From: Diphasiastrum complanatum
Lineage: Eukaryota; Streptophyta; Lycopodiopsida; Lycopodiales; Lycopodiaceae
Length of the DNA: 64,000 nucleotides
NCBI GenBank assembly: GCA_029204225.1
Contig: CM055097.1
Coordinates: 9,721,184-9,785,183, forward strand
Reading direction: 5' to 3'
Shown here: positions 32,105 to 42,634 of the stretch, one piece after another
How the letters are laid out: each line of letters begins with the position of its first letter
How positions within the stretch are numbered: the stretch's first letter is position 1
Notes under the pieces: model-generated
Databases searched by the model: none
The model's input: the letters and a program-made list of their open reading frames with translations, nothing else
Told to the model about the DNA's origin: nothing
Position numbers and translations under genes: made by a program

Positions 32105-32300
32105 GACTATTATAATTTTTTTAAATACAAAGTTACTCAACTAGTACATTATATACAACATATACAACGGCAACACCATTTGGACAACGACAAGTGAGGA
32201 GCAAGCTCCTACGTTGTCATTAGGCATCAGCTGTGATTTGAGCCTGCACTTGTCGGTCGCAGTCAACCACTCTACCCATACACCACGCTGCGATGGACGA
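32105..32300 (-). mobile_element. SINE-like copy 2 with tRNA-like Pol III boxes
   Basis: On the - strand, gtgtatgggtagagtggttgac (about 32290-32262) resembles a tRNA A-box region, and aggctcaaatcac (about 32244-32232) resembles the B box GGTTCAAATCC at the expected distance of some 30 bp. The tail includes gtagaatcc-free unique sequence ending in ttgtatatgttgtatat. Together with the nearby copy 1 this suggests a tRNA-derived SINE family. Confidence 0.5.
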
Positions 32301-33079
32301 CTACTATATTCTTACAAATGTACATTATGTAAAGGGGAGGCTATACAAGCCGATTTGTCAACTCTTCAAAGAGGTAAAACTGAAACTAAAAGAAACTAGG
32401 AAAAGACCTCTCTCTATGCACACCACACAAGGAGGTAGTCCAACATAAATTAAGGAGCAACTACAAAATGTAAAGCATGGAGTAACCATGTAGGAGCCGA
32501 TGGATGCATAGCTAAGTCATCAAAAATATATTGATTCTAAGTCATCCAAATCTTCAGAGCACTGACATCCTACACACATGTCAGAAAGCCAAGAGTGAAG
32601 GACTCGTGAGGTGAGAGTCACCTAAGAGAATAGAGAAGGCAACAAGCGGCAAGGGAGTCCCCCAATGGCTGAGTGCAAAAACTTTCTACATCAATAAAAG
32701 AACTAGTATTCCATGGATTCCTCTTCCAACTGACAAATAGGACAAAGACGGTTAGTGAAGAAAAGCCACTTAGCAAGCAAAAGCAAACAACAAGTTACAA
32801 TATGGTAGGTCTGTTGGAAATTAAGTCCACAGTTGTCTTCTTGGTGAATGATTATTTCTATTTCAAGATTCTTCTTGCACATTATTGATTGTTGATCTAG
32901 GGTCAGGTGAAACCAACTTTGGTTCTACGTCTGCTCATCTGATACCTGCAAGAATCATAACCTAGACAACCAAATTAAACGGACTTCCGGCTGATCTCTA
33001 GCAAAGGGTAACCAATCCTATCATATTTCAAGTTCAAATGTTAAGTTCAATCATTTGAAGATCATTGAAGACTTGGCCA
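32301..33079. other. Intergenic spacer, nothing recognised
   Basis: No coding block, tRNA or repeat seen apart from short low-complexity stretches. Confidence 0.35.
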
Positions 33080-34236
33080 TCTTCAAGGACTTTCACGAAT
33101 TAGCATCTAGAACAACTCTGCAGAAATACACTAAGTGTCGCAACAGTCTACAAAAATGAACTATGTTTTTAACAGTGTCGGCTTTTTCCGAAATGCGACA
33201 CTTCAGCATAGGTCAACTATTTTCAACGGTGTCGGCTTTTTGCATTTCCCCGAAATGCGACAGTGTCGGCTTCTTGCCTTCAACTTCTTCCTTTCAACTA
33301 TTTTGAAGTTAAACTTTTTAAGGGCACCTTCGCCTTTTTAAGGGCACTGTCGGCTTTTTCGCAAAATTTCGAAGAGAGAAAAAAAACCCGACGGTTGTCT
33401 ATTTTCAAGGAAAAACGTTCACAGCCACTTCTCAAAAATGCGAAGTGAGAGAAAGCCACTTCACATAAAATGAGAAGTTTGAGAATTTTGCGACGTCCTC
33501 GTCCGCGTCAACATTCTCTAATTCATTGACCGTATATACCATGTATAATTGTCACACAAGCCAAATACTTCCAAGTACAACGACTTACCTAATTAGGTGA
33601 CAAATATTTATTGTAATTAATACATGGATGAATTTTATAAATGGATCATTTAGGCACACTCTACGTGATGCTCCGTCCATGAGACGAATGATTTTGAGCC
33701 TCCCAGTTACGCCTTCATTCTGGTTGTAACTGCTATTTTGTTGTGCTTCAGTGTAATATAGCAACAGCACGCTTTTCTATCTGTGTATAACGTAGATGAA
33801 TGCTTGTTGTGATTTGAATGCACTTATTGTTGTTTGATCACACTTGTTCACTGACTCTGATCAGAACACGGACGTCTACGACTCCTCAGTTTCTGATCAG
33901 ACGATGACTGTCTTTAACACCTAAGGAACTTGCGTTGTCATACGGCTCTTTCCATCTATTTCAAAACTAAACTTCTGATTAAATCCATTTCCAGAAATAC
34001 CATATACAAACCATTTCTAATCTCTTCAGAGGATTGTACTGGTTTTATTTTTTTGAGTATGAATTAATTTATAAGATCCTGTTGGGCAATAGAATATTTA
34101 AGTTGTGATTATACTTAGCATAAACAATCTATTAGACTGTTTTGCATCTAGTAGCCCATTGTAGCGGGAGACATGTTTCGCAAATATTCCTGCTCTCTTC
34201 TTCGTTTGCATTCTCCATACTCCATCGCCCCCATCA
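33080..34236 (+). mobile_element. LTR-like region before a primer-binding site
   Basis: Ends ...cgcccccatca directly before ATTGGTATCAGAGC. The left part has several copies of gtgtcggcttttt and aaatgcgaca (33170-33370), a motif that also occurs before the copia fragment at 41400-41720, so the two LTRs are probably related. The exact left end is not visible. Confidence 0.45.
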
Positions 34237-34250
34237 ATTGGTATCAGAGC
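34237..34250 (+). other. Primer-binding site (initiator tRNA-Met)
   Basis: ATTGGTATCAGAGC next to the LTR end, 54 bp before the gag ATG. Confidence 0.75.
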
Positions 34251-34303
34251 ATAGCTCATATAAACCGAGAGATTAAGTTTGTTCTATTTGTATTATTGTT
34301 AAC

Positions 34304-34720
34304 ATGTCTCATGTTGGTAGCTCTTCGTCTTTATTATCCAACAAGGTTAGAGCCATTGACAAGTTCAATGGATCTAACTTCTACATCTGGAAGTTAAAAC
34401 TCTGGATGATGTTGATAGATAGAGATCTTTGGGATGTAGTAGAAGGTTCTGACCTGAAACCAGAAGATGGTGATCAAGCAAAGGCATGGAAGATCAAAGA
34501 TCATAAGGCCTTAGCATGTATCACACTCAATCTGGCCGACTTCCAAATATCTCATGTTACCACATGCAAACCTCTAAGGATGCATTAGATTTGCTATCAA
34601 ATCTCTATGAGACTCATGATGTAGCCACTAGATTACATCTCAGAAGGAAGTTCTTTACTCTTAGCATGTCTGATTCTACTATCATCACTTCTCACATCAA
34701 CAGCTTCAAATTTTTATTGG
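34304..34720 (+). pseudogene. Ty1/copia gag, truncated
   Basis: ATG at 34304 opens a copia gag: KFNGSNFYIWKLKLWMM, DRDLWDVVEG, then KALACITLNL. A frame change near 34560 leads to DALDLLSNLYETHDVATRL and HLRRKFFTLSMSD, the UBN2-type block. Reading ends at about 34720 where a 12-bp inverted repeat (gtgttcacagat / atctgtgaacac, 34720-34751) marks the start of unrelated sequence. No pol. LTR, PBS and gag in order make this the 5' end of a copia element. Confidence 0.8.
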
Positions 34721-34799
34721 TGTTCACAGATTACACTCTATCTGTGAACACGGTTCTTTGGGTTTCTTTACTTCTTCGTTATTTCTTTTGTAGTTACGG

Positions 34800-35481
34800 A
34801 TCTTCTTCTTTATTAGAACAGTCACTAGACAGAAGTGTTACAACAAGGTTTTGATATCCGAACCAAAACAATACCTTACGATTGCGGGACTTCAGATTTA
34901 GTTTTGGTATATGGATCCAAAACTTCGAATACAAAAATTGAACCTTTCGAAGTACATGTCAAATTTCTCCCAGAAATATTGATATCAAAATTTTGAACTC
35001 ATTGTGAAAATGTAATTGCCAAAAATCCTACTGTGCGTGGATCTGTACTTCTGGCAGCTATTGCAGTTACAATAACATGAATTGGACCGACTTGATACAA
35101 TAGAAAAACTTTGCTTGTTGCAGATGGATTTAAGCAAGAAGACCAGGGTCAGGTCAACAACTTCAGCTACGTTTCTTGCACATACACATAATATAGGTCT
35201 AGATATTCAATATGTAATACATGTAACTTATACGAAAGCATGCAGGTCGTGTTCTGGGAGAATTCAACTGACCTGTTTCAAGATCTTGTTGGTGCATTCC
35301 ATACTGAAAGCCGACGAATACACTCTATCAAAAATTTGGGCGTATGGAAAAATTCAAAGCCCCTACAGTTTTCAGTATCTGAGAAAACAATATTTGCTGA
35401 AGTGCCACAAGGCCATTGTTATGATAAACTCGTGCAGGCCTTTTATGAGCAAACAAAACACGTCGACATTAACAAAGAGGT
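34800..35481 (+). pseudogene. Unrecognised decayed coding region, part 1
   Basis: After about 34807 one frame stays protein-like for over 650 bp, broken by stops near 34808, 34819, 34997, 35078, 35090 and 35188. It includes KTIPYDCGTSDLVLVYG, NPTVRGSVLLAAIAVTIT and, most clearly, 35238-35481 (VFWENSTDLFQDLVGAF, KNLGVWKNSKPLQFSVSEK). The last part is bounded by gcatgcag|GTC and GAG|gtatgc, so it could be a real exon. I do not recognise the family. Options: host pseudogene, or an old integrated foreign gene. The product is unknown. Confidence 0.4.
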
Positions 35482-35519
35482 ATGCAAAAAATAGTAGGGG
35501 GCGTTCATAAATTATAAAC

Positions 35520-36440
35520 TGATGCATGATTTGAAAAATGTCCAAAATCATGATACTAATTTGTATTTTGATATGACAATTGTTTGGAAAACTTTGGATA
35601 TCTGGAGTGAATGGTCATTTTATTGAGCAGGTTTGTGCCAGTATATTTCAGTTCCCAGGTTCATCGTTCTTTGTTACATTTAAATTACGATATCTTGTAA
35701 ATGTATCCAGTGTTGTCGTAATTCAAAAATAGAATGAATATGGTCTAGACACCTGTTTGCTATATTGAATTAAGGTACATGTAACAAAGTTCATATGCTT
35801 GGATTGTTTACAGTTTTGCAATAAAAAATTGGAATCCATGGCCAAAAGTTGTTATTTTCAAATGTCTCATATTTGTAGGCATTTGCAACAATCAAGTGTT
35901 GTTTGTCTTTACAAATAAAAAACGTAATGACGCAGAACTGATAATTTAGAGTCATGGTTGTCATAACAAATACTTACATTGATGTGCCTGACAAGTATTT
36001 TGGTACAAAATTATAAGCAGGATCAGAATTTGACATGTACTTGTACTTTTTACTTGTTTGCTTGTTTTATTTTGTTATTCATTTGTGTTGCACTTGGTAG
36101 GCGTAGATCTATGAACAATATTTGTACATAATCTGGTTTCTATCGATCTCCATGTTTCCAGCTTCCTGTACAGAAGCCTGTGGAAAGCCCTTTTTAATAT
36201 GGAATTCGTCTGTCTATTCATTTTATGACAAAAACTACATATTTATTATTACCACAGTAGAATTTTGTAAAATTATTCAAGCAAGAGTAGAAGAAGGTTG
36301 ACTGAACCGACGTAGCACACAACAGGCCCTTTGCACTACCTCAAATTCCATTGTACAGGAGTCTGATTTCACAAGGCTTTTAAAATTCACCCTTTACCAA
36401 TGTGCAATGTTTATTTTTTTTCCCTGGTTTCTGACTTAGG
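35520..36440. other. AT-rich spacer between parts of the unrecognised coding region
   Basis: No coding block on either strand; may be an intron if the flanking parts form one gene. Confidence 0.35.
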
Positions 36441-36833
36441 TTTTGACACTGTTCCAATACTATTCCATAGCTTCGGACCTACAAAAAACTGAAATAGAAA
36501 ATACATTACTTATTATAAAACCTACGCAATTAGATTTGCGAAGCTCATTTCAAAATCACAATGCTTTTTTATGTGTCCATGCTTTCAGATTAGGAGATAG
36601 TTTTTTTCCTTCTTTTTGTACATGTGCTACAAAAAACCAGCTTGTATCAATATTCCTAGATTTCGCACTGCTACTCTTGGATTTTTTTGGCAGACTGTAC
36701 ACCTATTCGTTGCATCTTTTAATACAGACATGTTATACTTACCCGGTTCCTGAAACAAGCTATCCTGAACAGCGGCAGTGCTCGAGTTTCCAGATTAAGT
36801 CACTTTCGTATTCCATAGGAAACTGGAAGGGAA

Positions 36834-37217
36834 ATGAATCCATTAAAAAAAAACAGGTTACTTAGCCTTAAAGAACGAATTTTGGCATTACCTTCCTGTT
36901 TGCAAGAAGAAATCCATGCTTGTCTTAAAGCATACTGCTATTCGTGGGACCTAGACAAAACTACAGGTGAGGCTAAAATAAGGCCTTTAGACTTTGGAGC
37001 AGCGTGCAATCAATATCAACGCACTGCGCTTGCATTCTTCATCGCTTTAGGCATAGTACATACCTTAAAAGCAAAGGCGACATAGCAGTCATCATTTTTA
37101 TACTATGGACGTCGAATTGATATAGAGTGGCCTACACACGAACAAGACATCCTCATGATTCGTGCCACTCTCCCAAAAGAACAAGTTGCTTGGATCCCAA
37201 CCTCAACGTTTTCTACA
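36834..37217 (+). pseudogene. Unrecognised coding region, part 2
   Basis: A frame of 127 codons with one internal TAG (37083-37085): ILALPSCLQEEIHACLKAY, then YQRTALAFFIALGIVHTL, and after the stop RRIDIEWPTHEQDILMIRA, ending at TAA near 37217. The composition is that of a normal globular protein and the TAG could be a CAG-to-TAG change. A further + frame (36443-36862) overlaps its start. No family recognised. It may belong with 34800-35481. Confidence 0.4.
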
Positions 37218-38131
37218 TAAATCTCGTGCATTATATCTTATATACTTTTTAGTAATTGTATATAGAAAGCCTGGAAACTAATACTATGTTCATACGACCG
37301 AACTAAAACCGATGGTCATGTACAAAGTCAAAATACATGAATAGTTTGTTAGTTACTTAGTTTATATCATAATGACCTATGAACAGTTCATCAAAATAGA
37401 TGCTTATTTTTTGATCAAAAATTAGTCGAGATAGACCGTTTCGGATAGAGCCAATGTAATTTGAGATTGGAATGTTTTTAAAAACAAAGTTTCTGAAACT
37501 CTGTATATGTGAGGCTTTTAATAGGGCATTTTGTAATTGTGCTTGTATTACAAAACCTTATACTTGTATTGACTATTATTTCGACTCCGAAATGGAACTA
37601 CCATGATTTAGACATTTTCCCAATCAGATTATGCATGCTGAGGTATACTGTTTTAGATTGTCTGCAATTCTACAAATAAATTTCAAAATTCATGTCTATA
37701 CTTGATTTTTGTTAGGTGCTATTTTAAATTTAACATGCCTGCAAAAAAGCAACCACTTTTTGCTATCACAATCGATACACGTAATCCAAAAAAACCCATG
37801 TTATAGAATGTTGTCTATGATAAGAGGTAGTCACATATAGAATGTTCTTAACACAACTTCGAAGTTCTTGTATATAACTTCCTTACAATTTCACACATAT
37901 GTAATTCCTTCCACATTTGTTGGATGCTGTTTGTAGTAAACTGTTTGAAAATCCCATCCAATTCCAATTACCATCAATTTGGTTTATGTACAAATTCGTG
38001 TCTAAATAGTGTACCTTCGCATGGAATACTGACAATAGTAGTAAGGAATTTCACCGTCAAAACTCACAATCAATTGCGAGGTTATGTTGTTTTTGGAGTT
38101 CTCAATTGACTTGCTTATTTTTTTGCAGACT

Positions 38132-38209
38132 CCTGCTAGCCAAAGCTTTCAAAAATTGGCCCACTGCACCACAAGTCACGCAAAAACTTTACTTAAATTA
38201 CAAAAATGA
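38132..38209 (+). CDS. Possible terminal exon of the unrecognised gene
   Basis: A strong acceptor (attttttttgcag, ending at 38128) is followed by an open stretch reading TPASQSFQKLAH to a TGA about 80 bp on. Its phase fits the donor at 35481, so a spliced gene is conceivable. Very short; weak call. Confidence 0.2.
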   Translation, partial: PASQSFQKLAHCTTSHAKTLLKLQK

Positions 38210-38539
38210 GTATTAACTTGAAACTTTTGATTCTCACTTTCGCTAATGAACAAATCATTGTCAACATTTTTCTGAAAACTAACTGTCTAGTCTATTAATT
38301 GTTTCAACTTTCATTTATCAATCGTTACGTACTTTTTGCCTACTCTATTAATTGTCTCACCTTTCATTTCGCAATTGTTAGGAACGATTTCTACATAAGA
38401 AAAACAATATTGGTTGCTTTTGAAAGATTGTCATGTGTACTGCCTGCGATGGCCACAACAGACAAGGGTACGGACTTCAGACATACGAATCCGACTTACA
38501 TTATATAACTATGTTCCGACAATTTCCATCTTGTCAGAT

Positions 38540-39960
38540 TCAACAAGCTCTGTCATACATTTCACTAAAATCATCAATGAATGTTACATACATCTTAGCT
38601 CCACTATTGCTAATTGTAGTAAATCCATGAATATTCGAATGTACAAGTTGAAAAGGCTTTTTAGATTTAGACATAGATCGAGTATGTGACTTTGACAAAG
38701 CACAAGATATCACAAACATGTTTGATGCCACTTAAAGAACTTGGAAGACCTATCACAATCTTCTTCCTAGCCATTACCTCCAATGACTTGAAGTTGAGTG
38801 TCCCATCCTTTTATGCCAAACCTCTTGAATAGGCATTTGTTCCCTTGCAACACATCCAACTTGGTTGGCAATAACACAAGCATCTAGTTCGAACAGCTTC
38901 CCTTGCCTTTTACCTTTTCCAACCAAGACATCCTTCCTTTTGATAAAACAAGCATCTCCATCAAACTCCACCTTGAGGCCTTTACTTAGCATTTGACTCA
39001 CACCAAGCAAATTCTTGGTAATAGATGGAATAAACAAGACATCCTCCAAATGAACATTCCTATTTGTAGAGAGAGAAATATGAATTGTGCCAACCCCTTT
39101 CATTCAACACTCACCATCATTGGCCGTGTAGATCACCCTCTTGTCATCTCCATATGCCAACAAAGAAGTACTCTTTATGAAAGGTCATGTGTGAACTTGC
39201 TCCACTATCAATCCACCAAGGATCTAGATCTCCATCATTAGCAAGCATACATGAATACATCACAAAAGCATCACATTTGCATCTTGAACATCTAAATTAT
39301 CCTCATCAAGAGTAAGAGTACCTTGCTTGTCTCCTTGATCTCTCTTCTTCTTGTAGCATTCACTTGCAAAGTGTCCTTTGATGCCACAAGAGAAGCACTT
39401 GAGCTTTGATCTATCCTTCTTTTTGACACTTGAAGAAGCATCCACCTGATCTTGCCCTTTAGACCACTTACTTTTGGTTTTGCCCTTGAATTTGCCCATT
39501 GTGAACATAGCATCCTCTTGAAGTGTCGATGTAGATCCACCTCTTGCTTGAAGCCTATATTCCTTATTGATCAAGATCTCTTGAAGATCCATCAAACTTG
39601 GAAAAGTCTTTTGATTAGCAATACTTTGAACAATGTTAGCATGAGCATCCAACAAGCCATTAAGAATTACTTGAATAAGCTCTCCTTCCTTAATGATTTC
39701 ATCAATGCAAGCCAACTCATCATTTAATGCTTTTATTCTCAAAACAAAAGTACTTGGACTTTCTTCATTCTTTTGCAAACAAGAAAAGATTTGCCTTCTT
39801 AGATTCAACACTCTAGAAGTAGATTGGATTCATAAAGCTTCTTCAATGAATTCCAAGCTTCCAAAGATGATGTGCCCTTACCAACTTCCTTGAGAAGCTC
39901 ATTGGTAACATTCATCTTTATCATGTGTAGAGCCTTATTGGCCCTCTTGTCATACCTCAT
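38540..39960 (-). pseudogene. Ty1/copia gag-PR-INT fragment, - strand
   Basis: Read on the - strand from about 39960: gag N-terminal KALHMIKMNVTNELLKEV; 39811-39260 gag with LNLRRQIFSCLQKNEES and zinc knuckle CFSCGIKGHFASEC (CX2CX4HX4C); protease start WWIDSGASSHMTF (about 39235) with the D-S-G catalytic triad intact; then pre-integrase LEDVLFIPSITKNLLGVSQM and VWHKRMGHS (39103-38774); and the start of integrase, LVHSNIHG ... YVTFIDDFSE (38731-38540), where the first catalytic Asp (HSD) is Asn. RT and RNase H are missing. Stops and frameshifts separate the blocks. Confidence 0.85.
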
Positions 39961-40139
39961 TTACTCTTGTTGTGTTGCTGGTCTCTCCTCCAAAACTCTC
40001 TTCTTCTCTTGCTTCACATGGCATGGCTTGCGGCTAGATCCAGGTTTCATCTAGGATTGGTTGGGCGGTTCAACTCCATAGTCTCTCTTATTGTGTTCTC
40101 CTATCCTCATCTTAGGGGTTATCCTTTAGGGTCATTACA
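39961..40139 (+). mobile_element. LTR 3' end, + strand
   Basis: Ends ...gggtcattaca directly before TTGGTATCAGAGC. It abuts the N-terminal edge of the - strand copia fragment, so one inserted next to or into the other. Confidence 0.4.
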
Positions 40140-40152
40140 TTGGTATCAGAGC
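40140..40152 (+). other. Primer-binding site (initiator tRNA-Met)
   Basis: TTGGTATCAGAGC after an LTR-like CA end. The downstream kilobase has no gag reading frame. Confidence 0.7.
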
Positions 40153-41399
40153 CCGACTAAGATGTGGTCATGGATGGGATGGAGACAAGCCTACATTGAT
40201 TTGGAAGTTGAAGCACTTGGATTTACATCCTGGTTGGAGTGCTGATTTTCTCAAGAGAAGTTCGAATTTGAGTTTCACTAATTTCAGTTGATGGACATGC
40301 TTTTCAAAATTGGTGGTAGAGTGCTCTTCTATAAGTTCGATTTTGGTAAAGATGCTTGGAACTAGTGAGGATTCATTTGTAATTTCCTGTTTGTCTTGTA
40401 GAAGCTTCCTATTCATATAAAAGGATCTACTTTAGAAGATCTTATTACTTGTTTATTGCTTAAATCTGCTAGATGGAGTAACATTCATAGGACCATAATG
40501 CTCTATGGAATTAGATTCATGTAGGACTAGCTAAGTTATTGATAGATTGATTTGGATTGACCAGTCCTGCTGAAATAACCAGCTGCTAGTGGAACTTGTG
40601 AATGTAACGTTTGCGTGTGAGAATTGAGAGTTTTTTTTCCTCTGTTGGAAGATGCAACCTGTAGAGCATAGATTGGTAATTGCAGTTATGGTTTTCTTAA
40701 TAGCAGAAAGTAAAGTTGAGAGATTTAACCACCCTCATGAGCATCTATTCCATGTTAATGGATGGGTTATGGAACTTCCCTATTTCTGAGAGACCTTAAA
40801 GCTTAATGAGATTGTGGGAATTAGCCATAACAATCTAGAATGGATAGAGCTTGTATATTCTCCTACTAGAAATCCATCTGTGTGAAGCTTTTGTATTCTG
40901 TTTCCACCTCAATTTTGTATCTTTCAACTCTTGAATGGAATGAATAGGGTTACTAAACTTCTGGAATCCAGTTGTTTGGTTGGTGGACAGTAGAGTTGTG
41001 CTTACTACTACTTTTGTTGATGCTAGATTACCTGCAAACTGACAAACCGCTTGAGACCAGATGGAGCAGCGTGAGTTGTAGACCTGTTCAATGTCTGAAG
41101 TTAGTTGGAAATTTTTCCTATCAGTGACTGAGGACATTGCTATGATTGTGGAAAATGAATTGTGCTACCTCTGGAAAGCCATTGTCAGAGCAATCTTTGA
41201 GAGCTTTAAACATAATGAAGCGCTACTTCCATTCCTCTTTGTTTGTTCAGAGTGTTGTTGGAGATGTGAAATAGCTTTTCAAAGCTTGGAAGGAAGCTCT
41301 TGAAGCTTTCTGAGGTGCGAGGAGAGTTGTGTAGGATTATTCTCCTTCTTACTAATCAACTCATTGGTTTTAATCTTCATCCATTGTTTATCCAGTTAT
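40153..41399. other. Non-coding region after the primer-binding site
   Basis: No retrotransposon protein block on either strand; possibly the interior of a non-autonomous element. Confidence 0.35.
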
Positions 41400-42499
41400 G
41401 CGGGTTTTCCCATGTGTTTACACAGTCTGCATAATTACAAGTGTTTTTACACAGTCTGCAGAATTACACGGAGTCTACGACAGTGTCTCCTTTTTCGCCT
41501 GTCAAGAATCTCGTTGAAAAATGCAGCTTCTCCTTTTTCACATTTTTTGCTTGACAGAAATCTCGTGTAAAATCACAGTGTCGCATTTTTTCGCTTTTTC
41601 CAAAGAGCCTCAAATGTTAAGAAAATGACTATGGCAAAGTGTGGGGCAATCCTAAATGAGAATTAAGGGCACCTTCTCCTTTTTCACAAAAACCCCGACA
41701 GTGTTGCATGTGGCTGTTCTAGTTCATTTTTGCAGAGCTACAGTTTTGGTTCATTTATGCAGATAGAACATTTACGGCCAATCTCATCGCTTATCAACAA
41801 TCAATAACAAGGACCAGATGGATGCCAACTGATCACCAGCCAACTAGTGATCGCAATTGACGACCTAATCTCTTAGTATAAATAGCTATTCATATTCATA
41901 TAGTTTTATCATATGATCATCTAATCATTAGAGTTATCATAAAAAGTTTTTGAATAGTTAGCTCTCTCTCACAAGCCTGCAAGCTTGAATACTTTTGAAC
42001 ATTCTAGCTCACTTCTTAAAGTTGTTTTAGAGATTGCTATTGCGCTACTGCTTATCAGCATTGCGCTTCATTCAGACTTTCATTTTAGCCGCTTAGAGAT
42101 AACATAGAGTACGCAGCTTCGTTCCGCAACTTATTGTACTCATTTACTTCTGTTTTGTTTTGAATCAATACTATCATTTATTGCATTCAGCTTTGTCTCA
42201 GAATGTATGCATTTTCTGGAGTTCTTCATGACTAATTATTTGTCCGATAATTTTCGATGCTTAATTGTTTGGCTACATAATCACTGTAGTACTGGTGATT
42301 TCAAAGTTAGTTACTATAAGTTCAAACGTGATTTCTATCACTATTGTCTTGTTTGAAATTGATAGGCGTAGTCATGCATTGAAAAGATGAAAATAGTTTA
42401 TTCCGCCATGCACGAAAAGTTTTCTTTCTAGACACACGAATTATTTTCATTCGTTTTCTTTTCAAACTAGACCTATCTTCTGTACACCACTTTCCAACA
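41400..42499 (+). mobile_element. LTR-like region of a copia element
   Basis: Ends ...actttccaaca before TGGTATCAGAG. A TATA box tataaatag lies at 41878-41886, in the usual place for an LTR promoter. The left part shares gtgtcgcattttttcg-type motifs with 33170-33370. Left boundary uncertain. Confidence 0.5.
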
Positions 42500-42510
42500 T
42501 GGTATCAGAG
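42500..42510 (+). other. Primer-binding site (initiator tRNA-Met)
   Basis: TGGTATCAGAG immediately after the LTR end; a near copy (gatatcagagc) follows at about 42545. Confidence 0.65.
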
Positions 42511-42634
42511 TGAATTTCACTACTTCTTTATCTGATTCCAATATGATATCAGAGCGAAAGCTCTAATACTTGATATCTTTCGCGATATCAAATTGATATC
42601 ATACTCTTCAGTTCTTTTCAACCTTGTGCATTTT

